From Arthrobacter sp. cf158 (GTDB lineage Bacteria > Actinomycetota > Actinomycetes > Actinomycetales > Micrococcaceae), in NCBI RefSeq assembly GCF_900106835.1, contig NZ_FNNR01000005.1, positions 326,019 through 390,018 on the forward strand: DNA of 64,000 bases, read 5' to 3'. The position numbers and the translations under genes were made by a program. A model generated the notes under the pieces. It worked only from the letters and a program-made list of their open reading frames with translations, was not told the origin of the DNA and did no database searches. Shown here piece by piece: positions 36,901 to 45,292 of the stretch. Every line of letters starts with the position of its first letter. Position 1 is the stretch's first letter.

Positions 36901-37701
36901 TTAGGTTGTTGCGGAGCCCGACGCGAGGCTGGTGCCAAGTAACGCGCCTTCTGCCCCGCCGTCAACCACCACATCTGTCCCGGAGATCCAGGAGGCTTCA
37001 GGTGAGATGAGGAACGAAATCGCAGAAGCCACCTCCTCGGGCCTGCCGTGACGGCCGGCGAACTCCTTGAGGGGGTCCAATTGGGCAGAGCCCATGCTTG
37101 CGTAGAACTCGCCGAGAAGCGGGGTTTCCACCGGGCCGGGGCTTACTGACACTGTCCGGATACCAGGACCGAAGTGACGGGACGTTGTTGCGCTCCAGAC
37201 GATAGCGGCAGCCTTGGAGAGGTTGTAGGCTTCGTAGGCTTCCCGCCCGGAGGGGAGGAAGGGTGCAACCGAGTCAGATGCTTGCTCTATCGATCTGCAG
37301 GCAAGGAGGGTTTTCACTGCGGCCAGCCTGTCGCGCCACTCGTAACCAGCGGTTGACGCCACTGTAGCGATGCAAGAGTCCGGACGAAGTCGCGGGGCGG
37401 CCGCTTCGGTGAACTGGCGAAGTCCGATGAAGTTCACCGCCAGGGCCATCTCTGCCCCACTTGCCCCGGAGACTCCCGCGGCGTTGACCAACGCGTGCAG
37501 CCCGGATGGCAGCTGCGCAACAGCTTCGTGGATGGACGCCGTTGAGGCGAGGTCCATTTGAATGAACGCCACGTCACGGTTAGGGGGGTTTCGGTCCAGA
37601 ACAACAACCGATGCCCCCCCGTCCAGCAACTGGGTGGCGAGGGCCGATCCTATTCCGGAGGATCCCCCGGTTATGGCAATGGTGCGGGACTTGGCTGGCA
37701 T
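36901..37701 (-). CDS. Short-chain dehydrogenase/reductase
   Basis: The start is ATG 37701 with AGAAAG upstream, giving 266 residues that begin ahead of the cofactor motif TGGSSGIGSALATQL. The active-site serine is in VASTAGYEWRDRL and the YxxxK is YNLSKA. VSVSPGPVETPLLGEFYASMGSAQLDP mirrors the paralog at 27176-27973. It is divergent from GntR-1, and the shared intergenic region holds operator candidate B. It probably oxidises an alcohol intermediate of the same pathway. Confidence 0.9.
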   Translation of the reverse strand: MPAKSRTIAITGGSSGIGSALATQLLDGGASVVVLDRNPPNRDVAFIQMDLASTASIHEAVAQLPSGLHALVNAAGVSGASGAEMALAVNFIGLRQFTEAAAPRLRPDSCIATVASTAGYEWRDRLAAVKTLLACRSIEQASDSVAPFLPSGREAYEAYNLSKAAAIVWSATTSRHFGPGIRTVSVSPGPVETPLLGEFYASMGSAQLDPLKEFAGRHGRPEEVASAISFLISPEASWISGTDVVVDGGAEGALLGTSLASGSATT

Positions 37702-37754
37702 GGCGGATCTTTCTGTGAGAAGCGGATCTGTGAGATGCGGAGTAGTATTAACAA

Positions 37755-37765
37755 ATACCGTATAC
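37755..37765. promoter_or_regulatory. GntR-1 operator candidate B (divergent GntR-1/SDR promoters)
   Basis: ATACCGTATAC between the divergent SDR and GntR genes, 52 bases before the regulator start. The location is what autoregulation of a GntR gene would require. Confidence 0.65.
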
Positions 37766-37816
37766 GCAAATTCGGGCGACGAAAATGACGATAGGCTAAC
37801 TTCTTGGAGGTAAGTC

Positions 37817-38470
37817 ATGAAGAAGATCGAACTGGCGCGCGCGACACTCGCGGATGCGGCCTATGCACAGATCGCCGAGGGCGTTCTTACCGGGGACCTT
37901 GGCCCGGGGACGCGCTTGTTGATGGATGATTTGGCGGAGCGGCTGGGCATCAGCCGGACCCCCGTGCGCGAAGCGTTGCTGCGGCTGGAGATGGAACGCG
38001 TCATAGAACCTCACGGCCGGCGGGGGTATGTGGTCCGCGAGCTTTCGGATGCTGAGCTGGACAAGCAGTACGCGGCACGGACGGCCATTGAGCCTTTTGT
38101 TTTGGCTGAAGTTGCCCGGCGTGGCGGGGACGCGTCCAAGTATGTGCGGACGACGTTCGACGAGCTCTCAGTGGCGCCACAGACGACGGCAATGGAAGTC
38201 TTTCTGGTCAATAAGGCGATTCACCGTGCCACAGTTGAAGCATTGGAGAACGAGTATCTGTTGAGCATGTTCGACATGATCTGGCAGACGGGTATCGCGG
38301 GGCGGGTGTGGGGAGACATTCTCGAAAGCGGGGAGTCGCTCAACTTCGCCGAGAGCCACCGGAGCATTGTCGAGGCGGCGGAGTCGGGGGATCCGGACTT
38401 GGCTTTCCGGGTCGCTAACGAACACATTGTGGCCGGGCGGAGTTTGCACGCTGTTCATGCGCCCGCCTAA
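37817..38470 (+). CDS. GntR-family regulator, FCD subfamily (GntR-1)
   Basis: This 217-residue protein has the winged HTH (LLMDDLAERLGISRTPVREALLRLEMERVIEPHGRRGYVV) followed by an all-helical FCD ligand domain with the histidines expected to hold a metal (HRATVEAL, ESHRSIVEA, NEHIVAG). FCD regulators usually sense small acids or amino-acid-like compounds and repress catabolic genes. GGAGGTAAGTC precedes the ATG. It is flanked by the SDR and, convergently, the aldehyde dehydrogenase operon. Confidence 0.93.
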   Translation: MKKIELARATLADAAYAQIAEGVLTGDLGPGTRLLMDDLAERLGISRTPVREALLRLEMERVIEPHGRRGYVVRELSDAELDKQYAARTAIEPFVLAEVARRGGDASKYVRTTFDELSVAPQTTAMEVFLVNKAIHRATVEALENEYLLSMFDMIWQTGIAGRVWGDILESGESLNFAESHRSIVEAAESGDPDLAFRVANEHIVAGRSLHAVHAPA

Positions 38471-38495
38471 AAGCGTGGTGACCATGGGGGCGAGG

Positions 38496-38533
38496 GGCTG
38501 GGCTGGCCCGCGGGAAAGCGGGCCAGCCCAGCC
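38496..38533. terminator. Bidirectional terminator between GntR-1 and the ALDH operon
   Basis: GGCTGGGCTGGCCCGC (38496-38511) pairs perfectly with GCGGGCCAGCCCAGCC (38518-38533) across a 6-base loop. This 16-bp stem lies between two convergent genes. Confidence 0.75.
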
Positions 38534-38556
38534 ACTATTCAGGCTGGACCAGGTTC

Positions 38557-40059
38557 TCAGACGGATAGATCCAGCATCACGGCCTTAGAACGGGTGTAGG
38601 ACATCACGCTTTCGCGACCAAGCTCCCGGCTGTTTCCGGATTTGCTGTAGCCGCCGAAGCTTTGGGCGGGATCGAGGCGGCCACTGGTGTTCACCCAAAC
38701 GGTTCCGGCGTGGATCCGGCGGCTTAGCGTGAGCGCCCTCGAGATGTCTCGGGTCCATATGGCCGCGGACAGGTCGTAGGCCGATTCGTTCGCCATCTGT
38801 ACAACTTCTTCCTCGGAATTGAAGGGCAGGATGGAGAGCACCGGGCCGAAGACTTCTTCACGCGCGATGCGCATGTTGTTATTGACATCGGCAAAGATAG
38901 TGGGTTCCACGAAGTACCCCGTACGTTCCGGGAGTCGGCCTCCAGTGGTGAGCCTCGCACCTTCGTTGAGGGCGATGTCAATGTATTCCTTCACGGAGCC
39001 GTACTGACGGGATGAAACGACCGGTCCGATATCGGTGGCCGGATTCAGCGGGTCACCGATCTGTAGCGCAGCGGTCTGCTGTCCCATAAGCCTAACGACT
39101 TCGTCGTAAATGTCATCGTGAACGAACATCCTTGTGGGCGCGACGCAGACTTGACCTGCGTTTTCCCACATGGCTTCCGCGGACCCTCGCACCACAGCGT
39201 CAATGTCGGCGTCCGGGAATACGATGTTGGCCGTTTTGCCGCCGAGCTCCACATTGACCTTCTTCATGTGGCGACTCCCGGCCTCCAAGATCCCCCGGCC
39301 CACAGGAGTTGAGCCCGTGAACGAGATCTTGGCGACGTCCGGATGCTCTACCAAGGCTTGCCCGACAGACCGGCCCGGACCCGTGACGATGTTGAGGACG
39401 CCGGCTGGCAGGCCAACTGCACGGGCAAGGTCCGCCAGGTAGAGAGTCGAATAACTGCTCACTTCCGCTGGTTTGAGGACAATCGTGTTGCCTGCGGCCA
39501 GGGCGGGCCCGATCTTGTGGGAAGCCATGACGATCGGGAAGTTCCATGGCGTGATGGCGCCGCAGACCCCCAAGGGCTCGAGCTGCGTGAGGCCCAGATA
39601 AGGTTGCCGGACTGGATTGACGGAGCCTTCCAGTTTGGTGGGCCAACCGCCGTAGTACCGGAACACGGTGGCCACTGCCAGCACGTCTTCCCGAGACTGG
39701 GAGATGGGTTTTCCCATGTCGAGGGTTTCAAGTTCGGACAGCTGGTCGACGTGATCCTCGACTGCGTCGGCGAGGTCGAAAAGGTACTTGGCCCGTGTGG
39801 CGGCGCTTGCGCCACCCCAGCTCGCGGAGCCTAGCGCAGCCGACGCGGCGGCAACGGCAGCGTCTACGTCTTTGCTTGATCCCGAGGCAATGGATCCCAG
39901 GATGGTTTCGGTCGTCGGGTCAATGGAAGCAAACGTTGCGCCCTGCTCGGCTTCACGGTCCGTGCCGGCACCGATCCTGAGGCCTTGAGTGTTTTCCAGG
40001 AATTTCTGCGTGGCAGGAGAAACGGAGCGTAGAGTCTGCGCCGTGGTTGTTGATGACAT
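38557..40059 (-). CDS. Aldehyde dehydrogenase
   Basis: This 500-residue NAD(P)-dependent enzyme has TPWNFPIVMASHKIGPALAAG, FTGSTPVGRGIL, catalytic glutamate in VELGGKTANIVF and catalytic cysteine in NAGQVCVAPTR. AAGGAAACCC precedes the ATG. It is the last gene of the ligase-P450-ALDH operon (30-base gap to the P450), so it should oxidise an aldehyde from P450 action or ring opening, or a gamma-glutamyl-aminoaldehyde as PuuC does. Confidence 0.93.
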   Translation of the reverse strand: MSSTTTAQTLRSVSPATQKFLENTQGLRIGAGTDREAEQGATFASIDPTTETILGSIASGSSKDVDAAVAAASAALGSASWGGASAATRAKYLFDLADAVEDHVDQLSELETLDMGKPISQSREDVLAVATVFRYYGGWPTKLEGSVNPVRQPYLGLTQLEPLGVCGAITPWNFPIVMASHKIGPALAAGNTIVLKPAEVSSYSTLYLADLARAVGLPAGVLNIVTGPGRSVGQALVEHPDVAKISFTGSTPVGRGILEAGSRHMKKVNVELGGKTANIVFPDADIDAVVRGSAEAMWENAGQVCVAPTRMFVHDDIYDEVVRLMGQQTAALQIGDPLNPATDIGPVVSSRQYGSVKEYIDIALNEGARLTTGGRLPERTGYFVEPTIFADVNNNMRIAREEVFGPVLSILPFNSEEEVVQMANESAYDLSAAIWTRDISRALTLSRRIHAGTVWVNTSGRLDPAQSFGGYSKSGNSRELGRESVMSYTRSKAVMLDLSV

Positions 40060-40089
40060 GGGTTTCCTTGACGTTGGTGGTTTGAAGGT

Positions 40090-41334
40090 TCAGGCGTATG
40101 TCAGGCTGACGGGCAGTTCTTTGATTCCATGCGTCAGGTTGGATCGAAGCCGTCGAACAGGCCCATCGATCTCGATCGTGTGCACCCGCCTGGCAAGTTC
40201 GCGGAATACGATCTGCAGTTCAAGTCGGGCCAGGCTGTTGCCCAGGCAGATATGGGGGCCACCGCCACCGAATGCAATGTGGGGGTTTGGCTTGCGGGTT
40301 ATGTCGAACGAGTACGGGTCCTCGAAGACCGTTTCGTCGCGGTTGGCTGAGGCGTACCAGATAAGGATTTTGTCTCCGGCGCTGATTTTTGTTCCGGCGA
40401 TTTCGGTGTCAACGAGGGCTGTCCTGCGGAAATGATGGATGGGCGTAGCCCAGCGAAGGACTTCTTCAACGGCGGTAGGCAACAGGGAAGCATCCTTTTG
40501 AAGGAGGTTGAATTGCTCAGGGTGCTCTGCGAAAGCGAGCAAACCGTGGGACAGGGCCATTCTGGTTGTCTCGTTGCCCGCGACGACCAGGAGCGAAAAG
40601 AAGTTGTCCAGTTCCCGGGTGCTGAGTTTTCTGTCTCCGATGGTTCCTGTCATGAGGAGAGAGAAGATGTCGTGACCGAGGTTGTCCTTTCTGCGCTGCC
40701 TGAGGTCGTCCGCGTATTCCCAAAGATCCCTGCCTGCGGGGCTGGAGAACGGATAGGCGCTGTATTCCGCTGCGTTCTCCGGTGAGTCGGCTGTTCGGGG
40801 AGCATGGTCCGGGTCGCTCCCGGCAATCATTTCATCGCCGAGGCCCATGAGATATGCCCGGTCTTCGTCAGGAACACCGAGCAGTTCACCCAGGACAGCA
40901 ATAGGTATGGTGGAGGCCACCTCGGCCACGTAGTCGAACTGTTTCCTTGCGAACGCCCGGTCCAACATGGTCATGACGGTGGTTTCGACGAACCCGAGCC
41001 ATTCTTTGTGCACACTGCCGGGTGTAAATCGTGGTGCCAGGAGGCGGCGCATCCGGGTATGTGCCGGCGGATCTGTGTCGATCAACGTCTGACGGGCGAG
41101 CAGGTCCGCGGGCGCTATGTCCTCCCGGGTCGTTCCCCCGGCTTCTGACGAGAACTCCTTGAAGTTCCGTGTTACCGCTAGGACGTCAGCGTAGCGCGTA
41201 ACGGACCAATAGCCGGGTCCGCCGTCCTCTTCGACCCAACGCACCGGGTCATCCCGACGCGCGGTATCAAAGTACTCGTACGGGACCGCTTCTTCGAAGA
41301 CAAGGTCGGATAGTGCATCGTGTGTGTAGCCCAT
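40090..41334 (-). CDS. Cytochrome P450 (P450-1)
   Basis: This 414-residue soluble bacterial P450 has the I-helix AGNETTR (252-258), the ExxR pair Glu291/Arg294, HFRRTA, and the haem loop FGGGGPHICLG with Cys363 as the iron ligand. TAGGAG precedes the ATG. It lies 9 bases after the glutamine-synthetase-like ligase gene and before an aldehyde dehydrogenase. No ferredoxin is adjacent; the flavodoxin/FprA-type operon sharing the same operator core is the likely redox partner. The CYP family cannot be assigned safely by eye. Confidence 0.95.
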   Translation of the reverse strand: MGYTHDALSDLVFEEAVPYEYFDTARRDDPVRWVEEDGGPGYWSVTRYADVLAVTRNFKEFSSEAGGTTREDIAPADLLARQTLIDTDPPAHTRMRRLLAPRFTPGSVHKEWLGFVETTVMTMLDRAFARKQFDYVAEVASTIPIAVLGELLGVPDEDRAYLMGLGDEMIAGSDPDHAPRTADSPENAAEYSAYPFSSPAGRDLWEYADDLRQRRKDNLGHDIFSLLMTGTIGDRKLSTRELDNFFSLLVVAGNETTRMALSHGLLAFAEHPEQFNLLQKDASLLPTAVEEVLRWATPIHHFRRTALVDTEIAGTKISAGDKILIWYASANRDETVFEDPYSFDITRKPNPHIAFGGGGPHICLGNSLARLELQIVFRELARRVHTIEIDGPVRRLRSNLTHGIKELPVSLTYA

Positions 41335-41343
41335 GGTGTGCTC

Positions 41344-42639
41344 CTAAATCACGCCGACGAAGCGGGCGCGTTCGAAGTCGCTGACATGCCCGGCGAGCTG
41401 ACGGTATTCCCAACGGGCCGTGTCGACGAAGGTATCGGTCAGCAGGGGCGGGAATGCGCGGTGGGCAAATTCGGAACCCTGGAGCAGGTCGGCTGCTTCG
41501 ACTGCGCTCTGCGGCAGCATTTCGGCTTGGGCATCTGTGTAGGAGTTGCCCTCGCACTTGGCCGGAGGTTCGATCCCTTTGGCGATTCCTTCCCGGCCCG
41601 CGGCCAGTTGCGCCGCCAGAACCAGGTAGGGATTGGCTGAGGCGGCGGCGTCTCTTTGCTCAATTCGGCAGGAGTCTGCGGTGATAACGCGGATGGCAAC
41701 GGTCCGGTTGTCATCGCCCCATGTTGCTCGTGTTGGGCAGAATGATCCCTCCTGACGCCTCTTGAAGTCATTAAGAGAAGGGGAGCCGAACAGGGTGAGG
41801 TCGCGGATATGTTTTTGCAGACCGCCGAGGTAGTGCCTGCCAAGGTCGCTGAGGTGCCGGCTGTCGTCACTGGCGAAGGCATTGGTTCCGTCTTTCCAGA
41901 GTGACTGATGCACGTGCATCCCGCTTCCGGCGAGATGCCCGAATGGCTTGCCCATAAATGTGGCAACGAGACCGTGTTTGAGCGCGATCTCTTTTACCGC
42001 GTTCTTGAGCAGAACCCCGTCCTCAGCGGCTTTCAGAGCATCGTCGTACCGGACATTGACCTCAAACTGACCAGGTGCATACTCATAGTTCCAAGCCTCC
42101 ACGGCTATGCCGTACTCCTCAACCAGAGTCTGGATGTCCTCCAGGACGGGGCCATAACCTTGGGGGTCCGCGATCCCATAGCAATTGACGTCTGTTCCGC
42201 GAGGGTGTGCAGTTTCGGGGTTCAGCAGGTAGAACTCCATTTCTATCGCAGCTTTTACCTGGTACCCCAGATCAGCAAATGAGTGGACGACGTTCACAAG
42301 TGCGTTGCGGGCGCAGAGTGGGTGCCGCGCTCCGTCCATGGTGTAGATGTCACAACCGATCTGCACGACGCCGGGCTTCCATGGCACCCTGCGGAGACTC
42401 TCTCCCCGGGGGATCAGCTTCATGTCGGGAAAGCCTTCGGCCATGCCGCCGGCCGGGGAGTCATCTCGTAGTTCGCATCGAGCGCCCCAAATGAGGGCTG
42501 CTGATGATGCTGCCACTCCTGTCTCGGCCACCTTGTCCCACTGGCTTGCCGGAACCCTTTTGCCTCGTAGAACGCCGAAGGCGTCTGCGAAAACGAGTTC
42601 AACGGTGTGAGTGCCGGTGGGAAGTTGTATGTTCGCCAT
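41344..42639 (-). CDS. Glutamine-synthetase-family gamma-glutamyl ligase
   Basis: This 431-residue protein has the GS fold: EMEFYLLNPE and EFEVNVRY-type metal/glutamate residues (QFEVNVRYDDAL), MHVHQSLW in the ATP site, and NDFKRRQEGSFCPTRATWGDDNRTVAIRV. Shorter and more divergent than true GlnA, it fits the PuuA/GlnA-like ligases that join glutamate to amines. Either ATG 42651 or ATG 42639 could be the start; AAGGA lies just before the first and 12 bases before the second. It is divergent from a PuuD-like hydrolase. A GS-like gene beside a P450 is known from the mycobacterial piperidine and morpholine loci. Confidence 0.9.
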   Translation of the reverse strand: MANIQLPTGTHTVELVFADAFGVLRGKRVPASQWDKVAETGVAASSAALIWGARCELRDDSPAGGMAEGFPDMKLIPRGESLRRVPWKPGVVQIGCDIYTMDGARHPLCARNALVNVVHSFADLGYQVKAAIEMEFYLLNPETAHPRGTDVNCYGIADPQGYGPVLEDIQTLVEEYGIAVEAWNYEYAPGQFEVNVRYDDALKAAEDGVLLKNAVKEIALKHGLVATFMGKPFGHLAGSGMHVHQSLWKDGTNAFASDDSRHLSDLGRHYLGGLQKHIRDLTLFGSPSLNDFKRRQEGSFCPTRATWGDDNRTVAIRVITADSCRIEQRDAAASANPYLVLAAQLAAGREGIAKGIEPPAKCEGNSYTDAQAEMLPQSAVEAADLLQGSEFAHRAFPPLLTDTFVDTARWEYRQLAGHVSDFERARFVGVI

Positions 42640-42722
42640 TGGTAAATCCATTCCTTGTCTGGTGGTCTTCGTTGACCCGGAGTCGAGGCTTTCAAAATGC
42701 TTGACCGCTTCGAACCGTGCGG

Positions 42723-42738
42723 ATACCGTATACCGTAT
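42723..42738. promoter_or_regulatory. GntR-1 operator candidate C (divergent ligase/hydrolase promoters)
   Basis: The sequence ATACCGTATACCGTAT contains the 11-base core ATACCGTATAC and a second overlapping half (ACCGTAT). It sits between the divergent ligase and hydrolase genes and overlaps the hydrolase ATG at 42737, so one site could control both operons. Confidence 0.65.
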
Positions 42739-43519
42739 GCTATCCATTGACCAACAAGTGAGCAAGCCCACAATTGCATTTTCCACCTGGAAGCGAAAAG
42801 TAAGTATCGCCCCCTACGGGACGTTCGCCCTCGAAAGTGTCGGCGCGGAATACATAGCCGCCATCCAGGCAGAAGGTGGAAACGCTATCCTCCTGCCACA
42901 CTCCGACCCCGAGGATGCCGGCCGTCTCTTGAAGCTGGCCGATGGACTTGTCCTGGTCGGGGGAGAGGACGTGGACCCAGCTGCATACGGGGAGCAGAAT
43001 GACGGACTGAGCCGTCGCACAGATCCAGCCGCAGATGCCTTCGAGCTTGCACTGGCTGCGGCAGCCCGGTCGCGTGAAATTCCGACTCTCGCAATCTGCC
43101 GGGGGATGCAGATTGTCAACGTGGCATTGGGTGGCACGTTGAACCAGGACATTCCCTCAACGGCTGTGCCGCATCAGGACCCGGACCCTGCCGCGGCCGG
43201 ACTGCCCGTTGCCTACCACCGCATTTCCATAAGTGATCAGTCCCGTTTACTGTCCGGCCTCTATGGAACGGAAACCACCGTCAATTCGATCCATCATCAA
43301 TCATTAGCGCGGGTGGCCAGGCAACTCGTCGTTGTCGCCAATGCCGAGGATGGCGTCGTTGAAGGTATCGAATCCTCCGATGGTCAATGGCCTCTGATCG
43401 GAGTGCAGTGGCACCCGGAGAAGTCCCAGGACGGATCTGCACTTTTTCGATGGCTTGTTGATGCCGCCATGCAGTTTCGGACGCAGGGCTCCGTCGTTCT
43501 GGAATCTTCTGCCCCCTAG
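42737..43519 (+). CDS. Gamma-glutamyl-gamma-aminobutyrate hydrolase-like, peptidase C26 (PuuD type)
   Basis: This 260-residue class I glutamine-amidotransferase-fold hydrolase has the nucleophile elbow AICRGMQ (catalytic Cys), the stretch GGTLNQDI, and WHPEKS with the catalytic His-x-Glu. PuuD-type enzymes split gamma-glutamyl-GABA to glutamate and GABA. Paired with the divergent ligase it completes a gamma-glutamylation cycle. ATG 42737 has no ribosome binding site, so a leaderless message or a start at GTG 42758 is possible. Confidence 0.9.
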   Translation: MLSIDQQVSKPTIAFSTWKRKVSIAPYGTFALESVGAEYIAAIQAEGGNAILLPHSDPEDAGRLLKLADGLVLVGGEDVDPAAYGEQNDGLSRRTDPAADAFELALAAAARSREIPTLAICRGMQIVNVALGGTLNQDIPSTAVPHQDPDPAAAGLPVAYHRISISDQSRLLSGLYGTETTVNSIHHQSLARVARQLVVVANAEDGVVEGIESSDGQWPLIGVQWHPEKSQDGSALFRWLVDAAMQFRTQGSVVLESSAP

Positions 43520-43608
43520 TGTGGCCACCGGCATTTCCGGTGAGCACTCCTTGGGCGGCCGTCCGGCCACCCAACACCTCCCCCAACAAATTCAAGAAGG
43601 GTCTGACC

Positions 43609-45078
43609 ATGGTCGTTCACACCCCCGAGCCGGCTGAACTTAAACCGGAGTCCTCGGATCGCCTCCGCGCAGGATCCGTCGGTGCGGCAGGAATTACTTT
43701 CTTCGTCATCGCCGCTGCCGCGCCCCTTACCTGCGTCATTGCCATAACCCCGCTGATCATCGGATTCGGTGCAGGTATCAGTGCTCCGCTGATCTACCTG
43801 CTGATCGGTGCGATCCTGCTGCTTTTCGCGGTCGGCTACGTCGCCATGTCGCGGCGCCTTCCAAATCCGGGGGCCCTGTACGCGTACATAGCAAACGGTC
43901 TTGGGCCGACAGCAGGAGTCGGAGCAGCCTTCGTATCCATACTGGCGTACATAGCTTCGCTGGTAACACTGGCCGCCTTTTTTGGCTACGCACTGAGTGG
44001 CCTTCTGGAGACCCTTATCGGAATTTCCCTACCGTGGTACGGATGCTGCCTTCTGGCCATTGGTGCCGCAATGGCCCTTGGGCATCGGGAGATTTCCGTT
44101 GGCGCGAAAGTCCTGGGAATCCTCTTGATCGCTGAAGTGTCCGTTCTCCTGGTCCTTGCCGTGGTGGTCCTTGCCCAAGGCGGAGCCCGTGGCATCGAAT
44201 TTTCTGCTTTCAACCCACAGGGGCTGGCCATTGCCGGTGTCGGGGTCGGGTTGGCTTTCGCTTACTCTTCGTACATTGGCTTTGAGCAGACGGCCATTTA
44301 CGCCGAAGAAGCCAAAAGTCCCCACTCCGTGAGGAGGGCAACTTTCGCGGCCATCATCCTGTCGTCCTTGTTCTATGCGGGGATTACGTGGATCGTCATT
44401 CTCGCCTTCGGTTCCGACGCCGTCGTGGACATCGCGGGCGGCTCGCCGGGCACACTCGTATTCGATTCCACGAGCCAGTATCTGGGCTCCACGGCCTTGA
44501 CCATCATGGAGATGCTGGTTGTCACCAGCTCCCTGGCTACTGTTGTTTCGTTCCACAACGCGACGTCCCGTTATCTTTACGCCCTCGGCCGCGAGCGGGT
44601 CCTGCCCTTCTGGCTGGGCCGGTCCCACCACCGCACCCAATCCCCATACCGGGCGAGCATTCTGGTCGGAGTTGTGGCGGCTTCGGTATTGGGCGCGTTT
44701 GCCCTCGCGTCTGTCGACCCATACCTCGGAGTCTTTACTTGGGGTGCTGCGGGATCCGCTGTCGGCTTCATTGCGCTTCAGGCCGCCTGCTCCCTCGCTG
44801 TGTTGGGCTACTTCAGGCGCCGAAAGAACCTTGAGAACAAGTGGACGGCTGTGGTGAGTCCTCTACTGGCGTTCCTTGGCTTGGCTGGAATCCTTTGCCT
44901 GATCCTTGTCAACTTTCCCCTCCTGCTCGGAGTTGACGTCGGAATGGTGGCTGCCCTTGTGCCATTGTCCTTTGCCGCGGCAGCCATAGCCGGGGTCATT
45001 TACGGGGTAACGCTGAAGCGTTCGTCGCCAGCGGTTTGGGAGTCCGTAGGCGCAGGCGTTCGACCAAACGATCAGTAA
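43609..45078 (+). CDS. APC-family permease (amine/amino acid importer)
   Basis: The start ATG 43609 has GAAGGG upstream; it gives 489 residues with about 12 hydrophobic helices. Landmarks are GITFFVIAAAAPLTCVIAITPL, SRRLPNPGALYAYIANGLG and FSSYIGFEQTAIYAEEAK-type sequence (SSYIGFEQTAIYAEEA). It follows the gamma-glutamyl hydrolase on the same strand, as PuuP accompanies the Puu genes, so import of the amine substrate is a good guess. It is less related to the other two APC permeases of the window. Confidence 0.92.
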   Translation: MVVHTPEPAELKPESSDRLRAGSVGAAGITFFVIAAAAPLTCVIAITPLIIGFGAGISAPLIYLLIGAILLLFAVGYVAMSRRLPNPGALYAYIANGLGPTAGVGAAFVSILAYIASLVTLAAFFGYALSGLLETLIGISLPWYGCCLLAIGAAMALGHREISVGAKVLGILLIAEVSVLLVLAVVVLAQGGARGIEFSAFNPQGLAIAGVGVGLAFAYSSYIGFEQTAIYAEEAKSPHSVRRATFAAIILSSLFYAGITWIVILAFGSDAVVDIAGGSPGTLVFDSTSQYLGSTALTIMEMLVVTSSLATVVSFHNATSRYLYALGRERVLPFWLGRSHHRTQSPYRASILVGVVAASVLGAFALASVDPYLGVFTWGAAGSAVGFIALQAACSLAVLGYFRRRKNLENKWTAVVSPLLAFLGLAGILCLILVNFPLLLGVDVGMVAALVPLSFAAAAIAGVIYGVTLKRSSPAVWESVGAGVRPNDQ

Positions 45079-45101
45079 AAATACACCCCCGTCAGTGACC
45101 A

Positions 45102-45140
45102 CAGGGCCACCACTTCAGTTATGCCGAAGCGGTGGCCCTG
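45102..45140 (+). terminator. Terminator after the permease gene
   Basis: CAGGGCCACC (45102-45111) with a CTTC extension pairs with GAAG and GGTGGCCCTG (45131-45140) around a short loop. The stem is about 14 bp with one mismatch. It ends the hydrolase/permease operon and separates it from the second P450 operon. Confidence 0.7.
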
Positions 45141-45292
45141 CGCTTCGTTCGCGTCAAGGCCAAGCCTCCAATGCTCATGATCACAGTATCCAAATAATTC
45201 TTGATTTTCTTTCATTGCATCCTCAACCTACATGAGTTATTGTTATCTAAATCACCCGATCACGGGGTTTAACTCCAGAAGGACTAAAAGCA

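Noticed and set aside
40090..41334. Naming P450-1 as CYP151 (PipA/MorA)
   Set aside because: The gene context is similar, but the haem and HFRRTA motifs are also seen in other actinobacterial P450 families, so sequence alone by eye does not support it.
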